Below, in pieces: positions 10,328 to 20,960 of a stretch of 64,000 nt of DNA (position 1 is the first letter of the stretch; each line of letters begins with the position of its first letter). This DNA comes from Scalesia atractyloides. Its lineage: Eukaryota; Streptophyta; Magnoliopsida; Asterales; Asteraceae. The notes beneath the pieces were generated by a model. It had not been told where the DNA came from, ran no database searches, and saw only the letters and a program-made list of their open reading frames with translations. Location of the stretch: NCBI GenBank assembly GCA_947069175.1, contig CAMTDV010000012.1, positions 36,426,341 through 36,490,340 of the forward strand, given 5' to 3'. A program made the position numbers and the translations under genes.

Positions 10328-11240
10328 ATGTCTTAGAATGCACAAGATCTAAACAACACTGGTACTCTGTAGAAACCTCTGATACTTGTCAGATCGGGGT
10401 ATAACATCTGTTAACGTTGGATGGGTCACATACTTTCTCAACAAAACACAGGTTGTTGGAAATCGGTTATCTTCGGACCACATGTTCCGACGGTGCCGAG
10501 TGCTGAAGACCCCAAAGTTGAAGTACCAAAGAAGCTGGAAAACTACTCTGAGCAAGATTTTTAGAAAATCGAGCTAGATGCCAAGGCATTTAGTATTATT
10601 GCTTCGCTTTGCCAAATGATATCTATGCTGGCCTGTTGCATTGCAACAGTGCTAAAGAGTTGTGGGATGCTTTGAAAGAGCAGTTTGGAGGTACAAAGGA
10701 AGTTATTGAAAAGATCTGAGAATTTTTAAACCAATAGTATGAAACATATTGTCACGTTAAAGGGGAATCATTAACTCAACAATTTGAGAGGTTTAATTAT
10801 CTAATAATTGAGCTAAAACTAGTAAATGTTACTTATGCTAATTCACCCTTGAATAGCCGATTTCTAAGATTACTACAAGATAAATGGGACACTATTGTTT
10901 TCGTAACAAGAAACTCTGTTGGGTTCAAAGAGATGAGTTTGACTCAGCTTCATGGTAGGCTCTTAACTTATGAAAGAGAGCTTAACCAGAAAAAGAAGCT
11001 TCAAGAGTCAAGAAAAGTTGCTGATGACTATGATTTTGGTAGTACAACACTTTTTGGTCAAGAGTAAACCTCTGGTGGAAGTAAGGATCAGAGTTATGAT
11101 CATTTTAATGACATAACTTCAGGTGCGGATTTAACTCTGAACCTTACTCACCCAATTAGGCATTTGTAGCAAATGGAGAAAACCAAGTTTCTGAAAACTT
11201 ATCTTTTGAGTTAAATGAACTTCAACATTTTGACCCCACA
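10328..11240 (+). pseudogene. Copia C gag, first part
   Basis: The start is ATG-TCT-TAG at 10328, where the relative at 60984 reads MSQNPQDLHN, so codon 3 is now a stop. Further on come AGLLHCNSAKELWDALKEQFGGT (the UBN2 hallmark, about 10610-10690) and FKEMSLTQLHGRLLTYERELNQKKK (about 10925-11010). There are several stops and a few indels. The frame is interrupted after 11240 by gypsy A and resumes at 28671. Joined over the insertion, the flanks read as in the unoccupied relative at 60075-60110. Gag would form the particle and bind RNA, but this copy cannot. Confidence 0.8.
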
Positions 11241-11774
11241 TGTCACACCATGGATTTCCAACCCAAATCCATACACCAATATTAGGTGTACACGGGATTA
11301 CGCCCGGACATTGCCGAGCTCCCCGTTCGTTAAAAGGTCACTCAGAGGTATAAATTAACATGTTGACACTTTTAATCCCTCCAATGTCCAACTTTATTTA
11401 ATCACGAATTCAATCCTTCTCGTCCAACAAATGGGACATGTGAGAGTTAGGGCTTCGTAAACGATCACTCAGAGGCTCATTATAAGCATGTTGACTCCAA
11501 TGTCACTCAGAGGCTAGGCATGTTGACACAACGGTCACTCAGAGGCCAAGTTTTTAGCATGTTGACACTAATGGTCACTCAGAGGCTATATTTTAAGCAT
11601 GTTGACACAACTGTCACTCAAAGGCTTGGTTTATGTATGTTGACATCAGAAGATCACTCAGAGACTTAGTTTGTGCATGTTGACGCGTTTAGTCCCTGTT
11701 AGTCTTTAATAGACTGAAATTAAAAATACGATACGTGTCGCTATAGTATTGGACACGATTGTGCAGGGTGTTAC
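11241..11774 (-). repeat. Gypsy A 3' LTR with large internal deletion (534 bp)
   Basis: On the minus strand it starts TGTAACACCCTGCAC at 11774 and ends CCATGGTGTGACA at 11241. It matches both ends of the 3,407-bp 5' LTR but lacks the middle. The join falls at TACACC/AATATTAGG near 11280, corresponding to 25299 and about 28187 of the long LTR, with only CC shared at the breakpoint. The TATA-bearing promoter region is lost. Confidence 0.85.
11335..11700 (-). repeat. About 38-bp tandem repeats in U3 of the gypsy A 3' LTR
   Basis: Seven degenerate units share TCACTCAGAGGC followed 15-20 bases later by GCATGTTGACAC (plus-strand text), starting near 11335, 11464, 11503, 11533, 11573, 11611 and 11651. 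The same array is in the 5' LTR at 28240-28620. Position in U3 upstream of the promoter suggests enhancer-type repeats, which is inference. Confidence 0.8.
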
Positions 11775-11859
11775 ATCCTCACCCCCTTAAAAGAAATCTC
11801 GACCTCGAGATTTTATTCAAAAAGGTGGGGGTACTTTTGTCGCATAGTGGACTCAACCT
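11775..11859 (-). pseudogene. Gypsy A integrase C-terminal tail and PPT
   Basis: On the minus strand the last codons of pol read EVESTMRQKYPHLFE and stop near 11809, the typical end of a Tekay chromodomain-like tail. They are followed by CTCGAGGTCGAGATTTC and the polypurine tract AAGGGGGTGAGGA directly before the LTR start TGTAACACC. Copia B separates this tail from the rest of the integrase at 17025 onward. Confidence 0.8.
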
Positions 11860-11864
11860 CCCAT

Positions 11865-12281
11865 TGTTAGTGCATGTTGGTCACAACAGCTTAATAGTTT
11901 AATAGTTTAGTCGTTGGATATTTTGTATTGGGCTTAGCATTTGTGTTTAGCTTGTTTAGAGTTATAATGGACTTGGAGAATGTCCTAGCCCAGTATAAAG
12001 CCTAGTATGCAGACATGTAGTATATATACATGTTATGCATTAGGGTTTTGGTGGGTTGAACAGAACAGAGAGGAGTGTGAGAAATCTACAAAGAGTGGCT
12101 GAGAGATTTCTAGAGAGTCTTGAATTGATTGTAAACATTCATGTTGGATAATCAATAGAAGACAGTAGGAATTCTTTGTGTTCGTGTTCTTATTGTTTCT
12201 GTGAAATCTGATCTATGGGATTCCGCACTCTAGATTAGATAGATGATTCTGTCAAGATCCATAAGGACTAGGGGACCTACA
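11865..12281 (+). repeat. Copia B 5' LTR (417 bp)
   Basis: TGTTAGTGCATGTTGG to GGGGACCTACA. TATA box TATATATA at 12021-12028. Compared with the 3' LTR it has about a dozen differences, including short indels near 12166 and 12180. Confidence 0.92.
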
Positions 12282-12283
12282 AT

Positions 12284-12295
12284 TGGTATCAGAGC
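12284..12295 (+). other. Copia B primer-binding site
   Basis: A perfect TGGTATCAGAGC two bases after the 5' LTR, complementary to initiator Met-tRNA. Confidence 0.95.
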
Positions 12296-12960
12296 ATTCG
12301 GCTCTTGATTATTGCTCGTTTCAGAATCGTAACAGCATAAATGTTGGATTTTTAGGCGTTTTGGAGGCTGTTCTTGAAGTTTGTGACGGCTGAATTAGGG
12401 TTTTGACGGCTGTTTTAGGGTTTTTGCAGGTATTTCGGATTTTCTGCAGTGATTTCGGATTAACAGCAGGAATTTGGATTGAAGACTTGCATTCCAGATT
12501 ACAAAGCATAGTATTTCAGATTGAAGATTTGTTTTTCAGATCACAATCTGCATTTCAGATCATCAGAAGTTGCAACTCGTATCTGGAAAATTGCAATTCG
12601 GATTGAATTTCGGATAAGAAGTCATTTCGGATTCCAATTTGGATCAGAAGTGTATTCTGGATTTCCAGTTCGGATCAAAATAGTGCATTCCGGATTTCAT
12701 CTCAGATCACTATTCCGAATTTCCATTTCGGATCAGAACAGTGCATTCCGAATTTCATCTCGGTTCACTATTCCGGATCATCATTTCGGATTAGCAGTTC
12801 GGATTACTGTTCCGGATTTTCATCTCGGATTGTCAATCCGAAAAGTTAACCAGCTGACGTAACTGGAGTTAAATGTTTTCGGACATAGAATTTGATCCAT
12901 AAACATTCTTGACAAACTGGTTGCACGGTTAGGCTCGTGTGATTTTTAGGACAAAAAATG
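12296..12960 (+). other. Copia B leader with TTCGGAT/ATCCGAA array
   Basis: This is the untranslated stretch before gag. From about 12430 to 12842 it is a degenerate array of TTCGGATT, TTCAGATC, ATTCCGGAT, ATTCCGAAT and CATCTCGGAT words, some 25-30 copies at 10-20-base spacing and in both orientations, so many segments can pair. Larger blocks also repeat: GTGCATTCCG, CATTTCGGAT and CACTATTCCG each occur twice or more. The small ORFs at 12403-12606 and 12521-12862 are by-products of the repeat. Confidence 0.75.
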
Positions 12961-14980
12961 GCAAATTGAAAATTCCTAAAATCACTATCGGACATTATAT
13001 ATCATTGGATTCGAATCGTCTAGACGAGTCTAATGGTACAATTTGGCAATCACACTTTTCAGACAAATTTCTGAATGTTTTTAACGGTTTGGTTACGATA
13101 AGCTGCGGGTTAGATTTGGATTTTGACACAGGTATACCAAAATCCATTTAGAATGTTAGCTGCGTGTTAAAGAAGGGCAAATTGAACAATCTAAGTGAAG
13201 GTGTTAAAAACTGGGCAAAGCTGATAAATGTTGAACAATATGTAAAATGGAAGATGCAGCTTGAGGCATTTGTTCAATGTGAAGACTCTAAGATGTGGAG
13301 TTGTATTGCTCCCACACGTCGAGTTAACGGGAGAATTATGGTACTCTAATATGAGAAGATGGAAGATTCTGAGAAACGTATATATGATGCTGAGAAGAAG
13401 GCTTTAGCCGCGATAAAGATGTCCTTGCCATTTGATATGAAAAACATTTTTAATAGGTATGGATCGTCTAGAGAGCTGTGGGAAGCTTTGAAAAAAGGTT
13501 ATCAGAGTACTTCAAGACAAAGTACACGTGTGGCTGAGACTGCTGCTGTGAAGATTGATGAAGGAGCTGCTAAGATAGAAGAGAAGAAGGAAGCTGAGAA
13601 GGAGAGAATGGAACTCAAGGATGCAAAAGCTACAGTGTGCATGGATGATACAGATGAGCTTACAGCATAGGTACAAGTATAATTTCAATCTGTTAGTCAT
13701 ACTTGTCATAATTGCACTGAACTACAAGGTAAAGTTGACAAATTATCGGAGCAAAATAAAATTCTGTTAGTTGAATTAGAAAAACTGAAAGAGTCAAATG
13801 TTCTTTTGAGTAAAAGAGAGTCAAATTTTTTAAATACACTCAACTCAAATGAACAAGAAAGCATCAGTTTGACCAGCAAAGTCAATGAACTTTTACATAT
13901 CATTGATTTGGCTCGTGAAACTGTGAAGGATAAGAATAATGAGCTTTCTGAAAAGTGCACAGAATTGGCTGGTGCACAGGCCAAAATTGTTGAACTTCAT
14001 AGAAAGTTAGACAAATTTGGAGGATCCTCGGTAGTCAGGACTCAAATTCAAAAACGTTTGAAAAGGAGTAGTGATAAAACAGGAGTGGGGTTTAGTAAAG
14101 CTTCATCTTCTAAGGATCAGGATTACTCATTTTTACCAAATGAAAACGAGCTAACAGATTTTGTTCCTACTACACCAGCTATAGTGGATCCGATAACAGT
14201 TGACATACCTGATAGTCCAGGCTCTTTGAAAGAATCTGTTAGGTCTAATAGTACACCTCATAAAGTGGATGAGGATACTAAAGACAAAATAGTCAAATCA
14301 TTTAAAAAGGGATCTAACAGAAAGAAAACTTTTAAGAAGAGATCCTGTTTTAAATGTCATAACAAAGGGCATGTGGCTAGTTGTTGTCCTTTTAAAAAGG
14401 GTAAGCAAGTGGAGACTTAGGTTGAGGTTAAGGATGGAAATCAGATTGGGTCAAATAAGAATGTTAAACCAAGTTCTCAGACAAATCAACCAAGATTTCA
14501 ACCTAAACCTTCAACATCAAGAAGAATTATTGGTTCAAGAAACTCTTCTCCTAAATCATGTCACAATAAGGGTCAATCAAATTCTTTTCAAAGTAAAAAT
14601 TTTGGATATCGAAATCGATACCAAACTTCTGGTAATCAAGAAGAAACGGATATATGGGTTTTAGTAACACAAATGTTCAAAACAATCCAAAACTTTTTCA
14701 AAGATCAGATTATGATAATGGGAGAAGAAGGTTTCGAGATAATATTCAAAGGTCGAAAAATCTGAGAGTTTATTGGAACTCTAACGATCAAAGATCTCAT
14801 GGAAATTATAAATCTTGTCCAGCAACTTGGAAGACATCCAAGACACCAGTAGGGTGTGATGGATATTGGATGGATGTTCCAGTGGTTGATGAATCTGGAG
14901 ACCCAAGACCTTTAAGGCTTGGGTCCCCCAGCCTAACTAAGTTGTTGAGTGTGTGCAGGATGACCAACAAGGACTGTTGA
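12961..14980 (+). pseudogene. Copia B gag with zinc knuckle
   Basis: Segments 13164-13349, 13359-13670 and 13806-14420 share one reading frame, which continues past 14420, so the frame is nearly free of indels and is broken mainly by four stop codons. Residue phrases: WKMQLEAFVQCED (UBN2-like N part), AIKMSLPFDMKNIF and SRELWEALKKGYQS, then a coiled coil rich in Lys/Glu (13720-14010). The zinc knuckle CFKCHNKGHVASCC lies at about 14347-14388, followed by a basic Gln/Asn/Ser-rich tail. A frameshift near 14645 gives the last piece (14654-14980, ending TNKDC). The product would be the capsid/nucleocapsid protein. No protease motif follows. Confidence 0.8.
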
Positions 14981-16580
14981 TGTGTTCAACAATGGTTATT
15001 CCTGTAAATCATCTGAGGTGAATAGTAGATTACACATGGTAACGAATTATTTACTTCTGTGTTAGATACTGGCTTACTAAAAGTGAAAACCTTTTGTCTG
15101 GTTGAAGTGGGAGTCTGTTTGTGTTTAAATTTCTGTTTTTAAAACTTTACTCCATAAAAACAAAAATTTAGGGGGAGAAATTTCCCAAAGCCAAAAGGAG
15201 TTTTAGTTAGTGCGTGAGTTTAGGGGGAGTAAGTTGAAAAGTTTAAAGTTTTTGAAAAAATTCAAAAATGAGTTTCACTGTGTGAACAAGAAGAAATGAT
15301 AGTGCATCAGCAAGTTAGACTGTCACACTGAAATTAAAAGAAAATTGCTTAAGTGTGATAGCAGCTTCATCATATGATATACCAGTAGGCAAAAGGCATG
15401 AAATAATCAACTTACCTTTATGATACAAATATAATAAACTGTGTCTGAGTGGGTAACATATTATGGCATATGGTTTTATAACCTTAAATCTTGCGTTGAT
15501 AGATTGCCAAAATCTGATGTTTTAGGTCTTTATATCATTATCTCATCCGAGATATCAAGGTTGTCCTTCTGCTACATCCAGATATATGCTGACCTAGGCA
15601 CAACCAGGATATCTCAAAAGAGCAAAAATGCCAAATCCCAAAACTTGAAGAAGCTCTCCTAGAAAGTCATTCAAATGTGCAAATTTCATTATTCGTACCG
15701 AAATTTGGTATTTTTCCTAACCCTCGTTGGATATTGGTCTCTTTGCTGTACGGAAGTACTGACCTGATCACCAATTACTAACGTTGTAATTCAAAAGGAT
15801 GAATTTCGGTATACTCACCTACTACGATGAATTTTTGTGCATACCTTGATCGCGGGGGTATGTCCTGAAGTGGGACACACTAGTTTATCAGTATAAATTA
15901 TCTAACCATATCACTGGGTAATGGTACTTGAAATGTTCATGTATTTTTGTTTACGTGGATAAACAATACTGGTAATCGTCTTGAACTGTTTTTCTGAATA
16001 TTGCATATAAAATAATCAGATAGTGTGAAAACAGTTTGATGTTGCTGATATGATCTTTTTAATGGTGAATCTCACAAAAATACACTGTTTATTTTCTTGT
16101 TAGTTATTTGTTTCAAAAAATATAAAAATACAAAAAGATTTGTTTTTAAGGTCTCCTAGTTTTGATCTGATAAGTTGTTCTTTTTGCATGAGAAGATAAA
16201 ATATTGGTTGATCTTTAATGTAGAAAAGGACTAATGGTTTTTCGAGTTACTTGCATGTGTTTCTAAACAGATTGATGCAGTTATCAAGATGAAGTGCAGA
16301 ATTCAAGTAAAGTACATTTTAAAAGTGGAGTGTAGGATGTGTGAAGATGCATGGTAGGATCCTTCTACTACATTGGAAAGGGAGACATAGAGGAATTTGG
16401 AGATAAGAGCTTAACCAGAGAATGCTAGTTCGCTAATCTACAGTGAATGAAGGTCTTGGAGATTGGAAGAGTCAGCTTCGGGGGAGTCTGTTGTTGTCAG
16501 AATCTAATGTAGCTGAAGCTATCCAAAGACCAAAAGATCACAAGGTGTTTGAAGAAAAAGTTACACTGTCAAGCTATTGT
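14981..16580 (+). other. Copia B long 3' untranslated region
   Basis: There is no convincing ORF over 1.6 kb. The region is closely related to 44863-46393 of copia J (shared AAGAAATGATAGT, AAGTTAGACTGTCACAC, GATCGCGGGGTATGTCC), so it is a conserved feature of this copia group and not random filler. The frame at 15441-15662 has no recognised content. Confidence 0.7.
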
Positions 16581-16592
16581 CAAGGGGGAGTC
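16581..16592 (+). other. Copia B polypurine tract
   Basis: CAAGGGGGAGTC immediately precedes the 3' LTR start TGTTAG and primes plus-strand synthesis. An extra copy is at 17652-17663 within the tandem duplication. Confidence 0.85.
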
Positions 16593-17019
16593 TGTTAGTG
16601 CATATTGGTGACAACGGCTTAATAGTTTCATAGTTTAGTCTTTGGATATTTTGTATTGGGCTTAGCATTTGTGTTTAGCTTGTTTTGAGTTATAATGGGC
16701 TTGGAGAATGGCCTAGCCCAGTATAAAGCCTAGTATGCAGACATGTAGTATATATACATGTTATGCATTAGGGTTTTGGTGGGTTGAACAGAACAGAGAG
16801 GAGTGTGAGAAATCTACAGAGAATGGCTGAGAGATTTCTAGAGAGTCTTGAATTGATTGTAAACATTCATGCTGGATAATCAATAGAAGACAGTTTGAAG
16901 GAATTCTTTGTGGTCGTGTTCGTGTTCTTATTGTTTCTGTGAAATCTGATCTAGGGGATTCCGCACTCTAGATTAGATAGACGGTTCTGTCAAGATCCAT
17001 AAGGACTAGGGGACCTACA
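16593..17019 (+). repeat. Copia B 3' LTR (427 bp)
   Basis: TGTTAGTGCATATTGG to GGGGACCTACA, followed by the target duplication CCCAT. It includes the promoter text GTATATATACATG also seen in the 5' LTR. Confidence 0.92.
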
Positions 17020-17071
17020 CCCATGTATACTCGGGCGTCCCATTTAACCTTTACTATAGGTATCAATTTCT

Positions 17072-17557
17072 TCAGAGCATCTTAACCTGTTGATCCTTGA
17101 TCGAAATTGGTTTCTCAACGAACCTCAGGTTTTCATCTATTTGCACATCTTTATGTGATATTGATTCATCAGCTAGACAATTCTTAATATTACTGATGTG
17201 GAACACATCATGAATTCTGCTAAGCTCCTCTGGCAATCTGAGCTTATAAGCTACAGTGCCGACACATTCGACTATCTCGAATGGTGCGATATATCTTGGG
17301 CTTAACTTGCCCTTCTTTCCAAAGCGCATCACACCTTTCCAGGGTGACACTTTTAACATGACTTTGTCCCCTACTTGGAACTTAAGAGGTTTTCGCCTCT
17401 TGTCAGCATAGCTTTTTTGTCTATCTCGAGCAGCTTTGAGATGATCACGGATTTGCATAATCTTATCCGTGGTCTCCAGGACTATCTCAGGTCCTGATAG
17501 TTGGGCTTCCCCAACTTCTGCCCAGCACACGGGCGTTCGACACTTTCTCCCATACAA
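17072..17557 (-). pseudogene. Extra copy of gypsy A integrase C-terminal segment
   Basis: On the minus strand it encodes MYGRKCRTPVCWAEVGE and then the GPY/F-type module (GKKGKLSPRYIAPFEIVECVG) and VFHISNIKNCL. It is nearly identical to 18133-18627 and is the unit-1 copy of the 1,071-bp tandem duplication. A substitution gives a stop after KML. It has no catalytic core. Confidence 0.9.
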
Positions 17558-17663
17558 GGCCTCGAAAGGAGCAGCCTTAATGCGCGTATGATAACTATTA
17601 TTGCAGGAGAATTATATTAGGGAAGAAAAAGTTACACTGTCAAGCTATTGTCAAGGGGGAGTC

Positions 17664-18089
17664 TGTTAGTGCATATTGGTGACAACGGCTTAATAGTTTC
17701 ATAGTTTAGTCTTTGGATATTTTGTATTGGGCTTAGCATTTGTGTTTAGCTTGTTTTGAGTTATAATGGGCTTGGAGAATGGCCTAGCCCAGTATAAAGC
17801 CTAGTATGCAGACATGTAGTATATATACATGTTATGCATTAGGGTTTTGGTGGGTTGAACAGAACAGAGAGGAGTGTGAGAAATCTACAGAGAATGGCTG
17901 AGAGATTTCTAGAGAGTCTTGAATTGATTGTAAACATTCATGCTGGATAATCAATAGAAGACAGTTTGAAGGAATTCTTTGTGGTCGTGTTCGTGTTCTT
18001 ATTGTTTCTGTGAAATTGATCTAGGGGATTCCGCACTCTAGATTAGATAGACGGTTCTGTCAAGATCCATAAGGACTAGGGGACCTACA
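17664..18089 (+). repeat. Third copy of the copia B LTR, from tandem duplication
   Basis: It is identical to 16593-17019 except for one deleted C (GAAATTGATC near 18014) and perhaps one other change. CCCAT follows at 18090, as after the true 3' LTR. It arose by duplication, not insertion. Confidence 0.92.
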
Positions 18090-18132
18090 CCCATGTATAC
18101 TCGGGCGTCCCATTTAACCTTTACTATAGGTA

Positions 18133-19500
18133 TCAATTTCTTCGGAGCATCTTAACCTGTTGATCCTTGATCGAAATTGGTTTCTCAACGAACCTCAGGT
18201 TTTCATCTATTTGCACATCTTTATGTGATATTGATTCATCAGCTAGACAATTCTTAATATTACTGATGTGGAACACATCATGAATTCTGCTAAGCTCCTC
18301 TGGCAATCTGAGCTTATAAGCTACAGTGCCGACACATTCGACTATCTCGAATGGTGCGATATATCTTGGGCTTAACTTGCCCTTCTTTCCAAAGCGCATC
18401 ACACCTTTCCAGGGTGACACTTTTAACATGACTTTGTCCCCTACTTGGAACTTAAGAGGTTTTCGCCTCTTGTCAGCATAGCTTTTTTGTCTATCTCGAG
18501 CAGCTTTGAGATGATCACGGATTTTCATAATCTTATCCGTGGTCTCCAGGACGATCTCAGGTCCTGATAGTTGGGCTTCCCCAACTTCTGCCCAGCACAC
18601 GGGCGTTCGACACTTTCTCCCATACAAGGCCTCGAAAGGAGCAGCCTTAATGTGCGTATGATAACTATTATTGCAGGAGAATTATATTAGGGGTAAGTGG
18701 TCATCCCAACTTCCACCTAAATCAATCACACATGCCCTAAGCATGTCTTCCAATGTCTGGATAGTACGCTCACTTTGACCATCACTCTGCGGATGGTAAG
18801 CCGTACTAAAGTTTAATCTTGTGCCTAAAGATTGTTGGAAACTCTTCCAAAAGTGAGATGTGTATCTTGTTTCTCTATCAGATACAATAGATACCGGCAC
18901 ACCGTGTAGGGACACAATCTTGTCCACATACAACTTAGCCAATTTGTCTGAATTATATGTTTCCTTAATTGGCAAGAAATGTGCTAACTTAGTCAGCCTA
19001 TCCACTATGACCCAAATCGTGTCAGTACCACGTTTGGTCTTAGGTAACTTGGTAATTAAATCCATAGTTACCATTTCCCATTTCCAAGTAGGAATTTCCA
19101 ATTTTTGAAAAGTCCTAACGGCTTCTGATGTTCGGCTTTAACCTGTGAACACGTCAGACATTTGGCTACATAGGTGGCTATGGATTTCTTCAAACCCATC
19201 TACCAATAATTCTTTTTCAGATCCTGATACATCTTGTCACCTCCCGGGTGAACTGAGTATCTTGTGTTATGCGCTTCTTGGAGGATTAGATCCCTAAGTC
19301 CTCCAAAAATTGGAACCCAGATTCTATCATTAAATCTAAGAATTGCATCCTTTCCAGGCGTTAACTGATCAACAGTTCTGCCTAATCCTTCATTAGGAGC
19401 ATTAGCTTCTAATAGAGCTTGCTTTTGCGCATTTAATAACTTCTCATTTAAGCTATTTCTGAGCTCAATGCTCTTGGCGTTAATCCTTATAGGCTTAACC
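18133..19500 (-). pseudogene. Gypsy A integrase
   Basis: The minus-strand order starts with the zinc-binding HHCC region (EAHNTRYSVHPG and CLTCSQVK, about 19280-19150, with one stop). The core follows: first catalytic Asp in TMDLITKLPK, second in VSDRETRY, and Glu in DGQSERTIQ (19101-18682). Then come the GPY/F module and the VFHISNIKNC tail (18627-18133). The D-D-E triad is intact. Near 18680 the original frame joins LPLI to the Y-N-N-S segment and is shifted. Integrase inserts the cDNA into the chromosome, and the chromodomain-like tail of this lineage is thought to direct targeting to heterochromatin. Confidence 0.85.
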
Positions 19501-19538
19501 CGTTCCTTGCGACTTAAGGCATCAGCTACTACATTTGC

Positions 19539-20960
19539 CTAGCCTGGATGGTAGAAAATTTGGCAATCATAATCATTAAGCGTTTCCATCCATCGGCGTT
19601 GTCGCATGTTCAATTCCTTCTGATTGAACAGATGCTGGAGACTTTTATGGTCTATGTATATAATACACTTTGTGCCATATAAGTAATGTCTCCATAACTT
19701 TAGTGTGAATACAACGGCACCCAGTTCCAAATCATGGGTGGTGTAATTCCTTTCATGCACTTTTATGTCGTGATGCATAGGCAATCACTTTGCCTTTTTT
19801 GCATTAGCACACAGCCCATGCTAGTGTGTGATGCATCACAATAGACTACAAATTCTTAAATACCCTTAGGTAGAGATAACACAGGAGCATTGCTCAACTT
19901 GTGTTTAAGAATCTCAAAGGATTCTTTTTGTTTCGGACCCCAATTCAATTTAATATCCTTACGGGTTAAGGTAGTTAAAGGAGTGGCTATCCTCGAAAAG
20001 TTCTCAATGAACCTCCTATAGTAACCAGCCAATCCTAGGAAACTACGAATCCCCGATGGGGTTTTGGGTACTTCCCAATTCATTATAGCCTCAATTTTGG
20101 CGGGATCCACTTGGATACCACGTTCACTTACCATATGTCCAAGAAATTGAAATTCTCTAAGCCAAAACTCACACTTAGAGAATTTAGCATAAAGCTTCTC
20201 TTGCCTTAACAGTTCTAAGATGCACCGAAGATGTTTTCGTGATCAACTTGATTACGAGAATAGATAAGTATGTCGTCTATGAAGATGATGACAAACTTAT
20301 CCAAATATGGTTTGCAGACTCTATTCATGAGATCCATGAATGCTGCAGGTGCATTTGTGAGCCCAAAAGGCATCACCAAGAATTCAAAATGACCATATCG
20401 GGTCCTGAAGGCAGTTTTAGGATCATCTTCACTTCTAACCTTCAACTGATGATATCCAGATCTTAAATCAATCTTGGAGAAATAACTCGTCGATCATGGG
20501 TAATGGATAATGGTTCTTGATTTCTTGTTTAGCTTACGGTAATCAATGCACATCCACATTGAATCGTCTTTCTTCTTAACAAAGAGGATAAGAGCTCCCC
20601 AAGGCGAGGAACTAGGCTGTATAAAGCCTTTCTCTAAGAGTTCATCTAGTTGTATCCTCAACTCCTTCATTTCCGTTGGTGCTAGCCTATATGGAGCTCT
20701 AGCAATAGGTGTTGATCCTGGCAGGATATCAATTCTAAATTCTACTGTCTGTCTGGTGGTAGGCCTAGTAGTTCTTCGGGAAAGACATCGGAATACTCCG
20801 AAATAACTGGAAGGTCTTGAATATTTGGCTTAGGCTTGTTGATAGTGACTTGTGCCATGTAAATGACACAACCTCTCCCTAAACACTTGGATGCCTTAAA
20901 TAACGACACCTTTTCTGGAAATCCATAGTGTGAATGTCTAGGGATGGTGATCATTTCACC
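19539..20960 (-). pseudogene. Gypsy A reverse transcriptase and RNase H
   Basis: On the minus strand it begins with the linker SEYSDVFPEELLGLPPDRQ (about 20800). Next are PSSSPWGALILFVKKKD and MCIDYRKLNK, then the finger-palm segment TAFRTRYGHFEFLVMPFGLT (20445-20215) with the catalytic FIDDILIYS. After DHE one A is missing in the A-run near 20240, shifting the frame. The connection (FLGLAGYYRRFIENFS, 20134-19856) and RNase H (TTHDLELGAVVFTLKLWRHYLYG, 19784-19539) follow. About 40 bases are also lost between the Y-P motif and TSYFSKIDLRSGY near 20490. Catalytic residues are otherwise present. Confidence 0.88.

Larger units (their letters stand above)
11865..17019 (+). mobile_element. Copia B: complete gag-only (non-autonomous) LTR retrotransposon
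   Basis: LTRs at 11865-12281 and 16593-17019, PBS at 12284, PPT at 16581 and the 5-bp duplication CCCAT (11860-11864 and 17020-17024) define a 5,155-bp element. Between the LTRs there is a long leader, a gag frame with a zinc knuckle, and a 1.6-kb untranslated 3' region. I see no protease, integrase, RT or RNase H signature in any frame. This fits the published class of gag-only terminal-repeat elements (TR-GAG), which need pol in trans. Copia J (42750-46732) shares its LTR ends and 3' region and is a candidate relative of the helper. The LTRs differ by several substitutions and indels. Confidence 0.88.
16551..18691. repeat. Tandem duplication of 1,071 bp joining copia B and gypsy A sequence
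   Basis: Unit 1 is 16551-17621 and unit 2 is 17622-18691. Each unit holds 42 bases of copia B tail, the whole copia B 3' LTR, and about 600 bases of gypsy A integrase. The copies differ by about four substitutions and one 1-base deletion (in LTR copy 2 near 18016). The junction is TTAGG/GAAGAAAAAG with at most a few bases of microhomology. It must postdate the copia B insertion and is recent. Confidence 0.92.

Noticed and set aside
12403..12862. Repeat-rich ORFs in the copia B leader as a protein
   Set aside because: They result from the TTCGGAT array in two frames and precede the gag start. No conserved motif.
17072..18627. Two separate gypsy elements with integrase tails
   Set aside because: Near identity including the copia LTR between them shows one tandem duplication.
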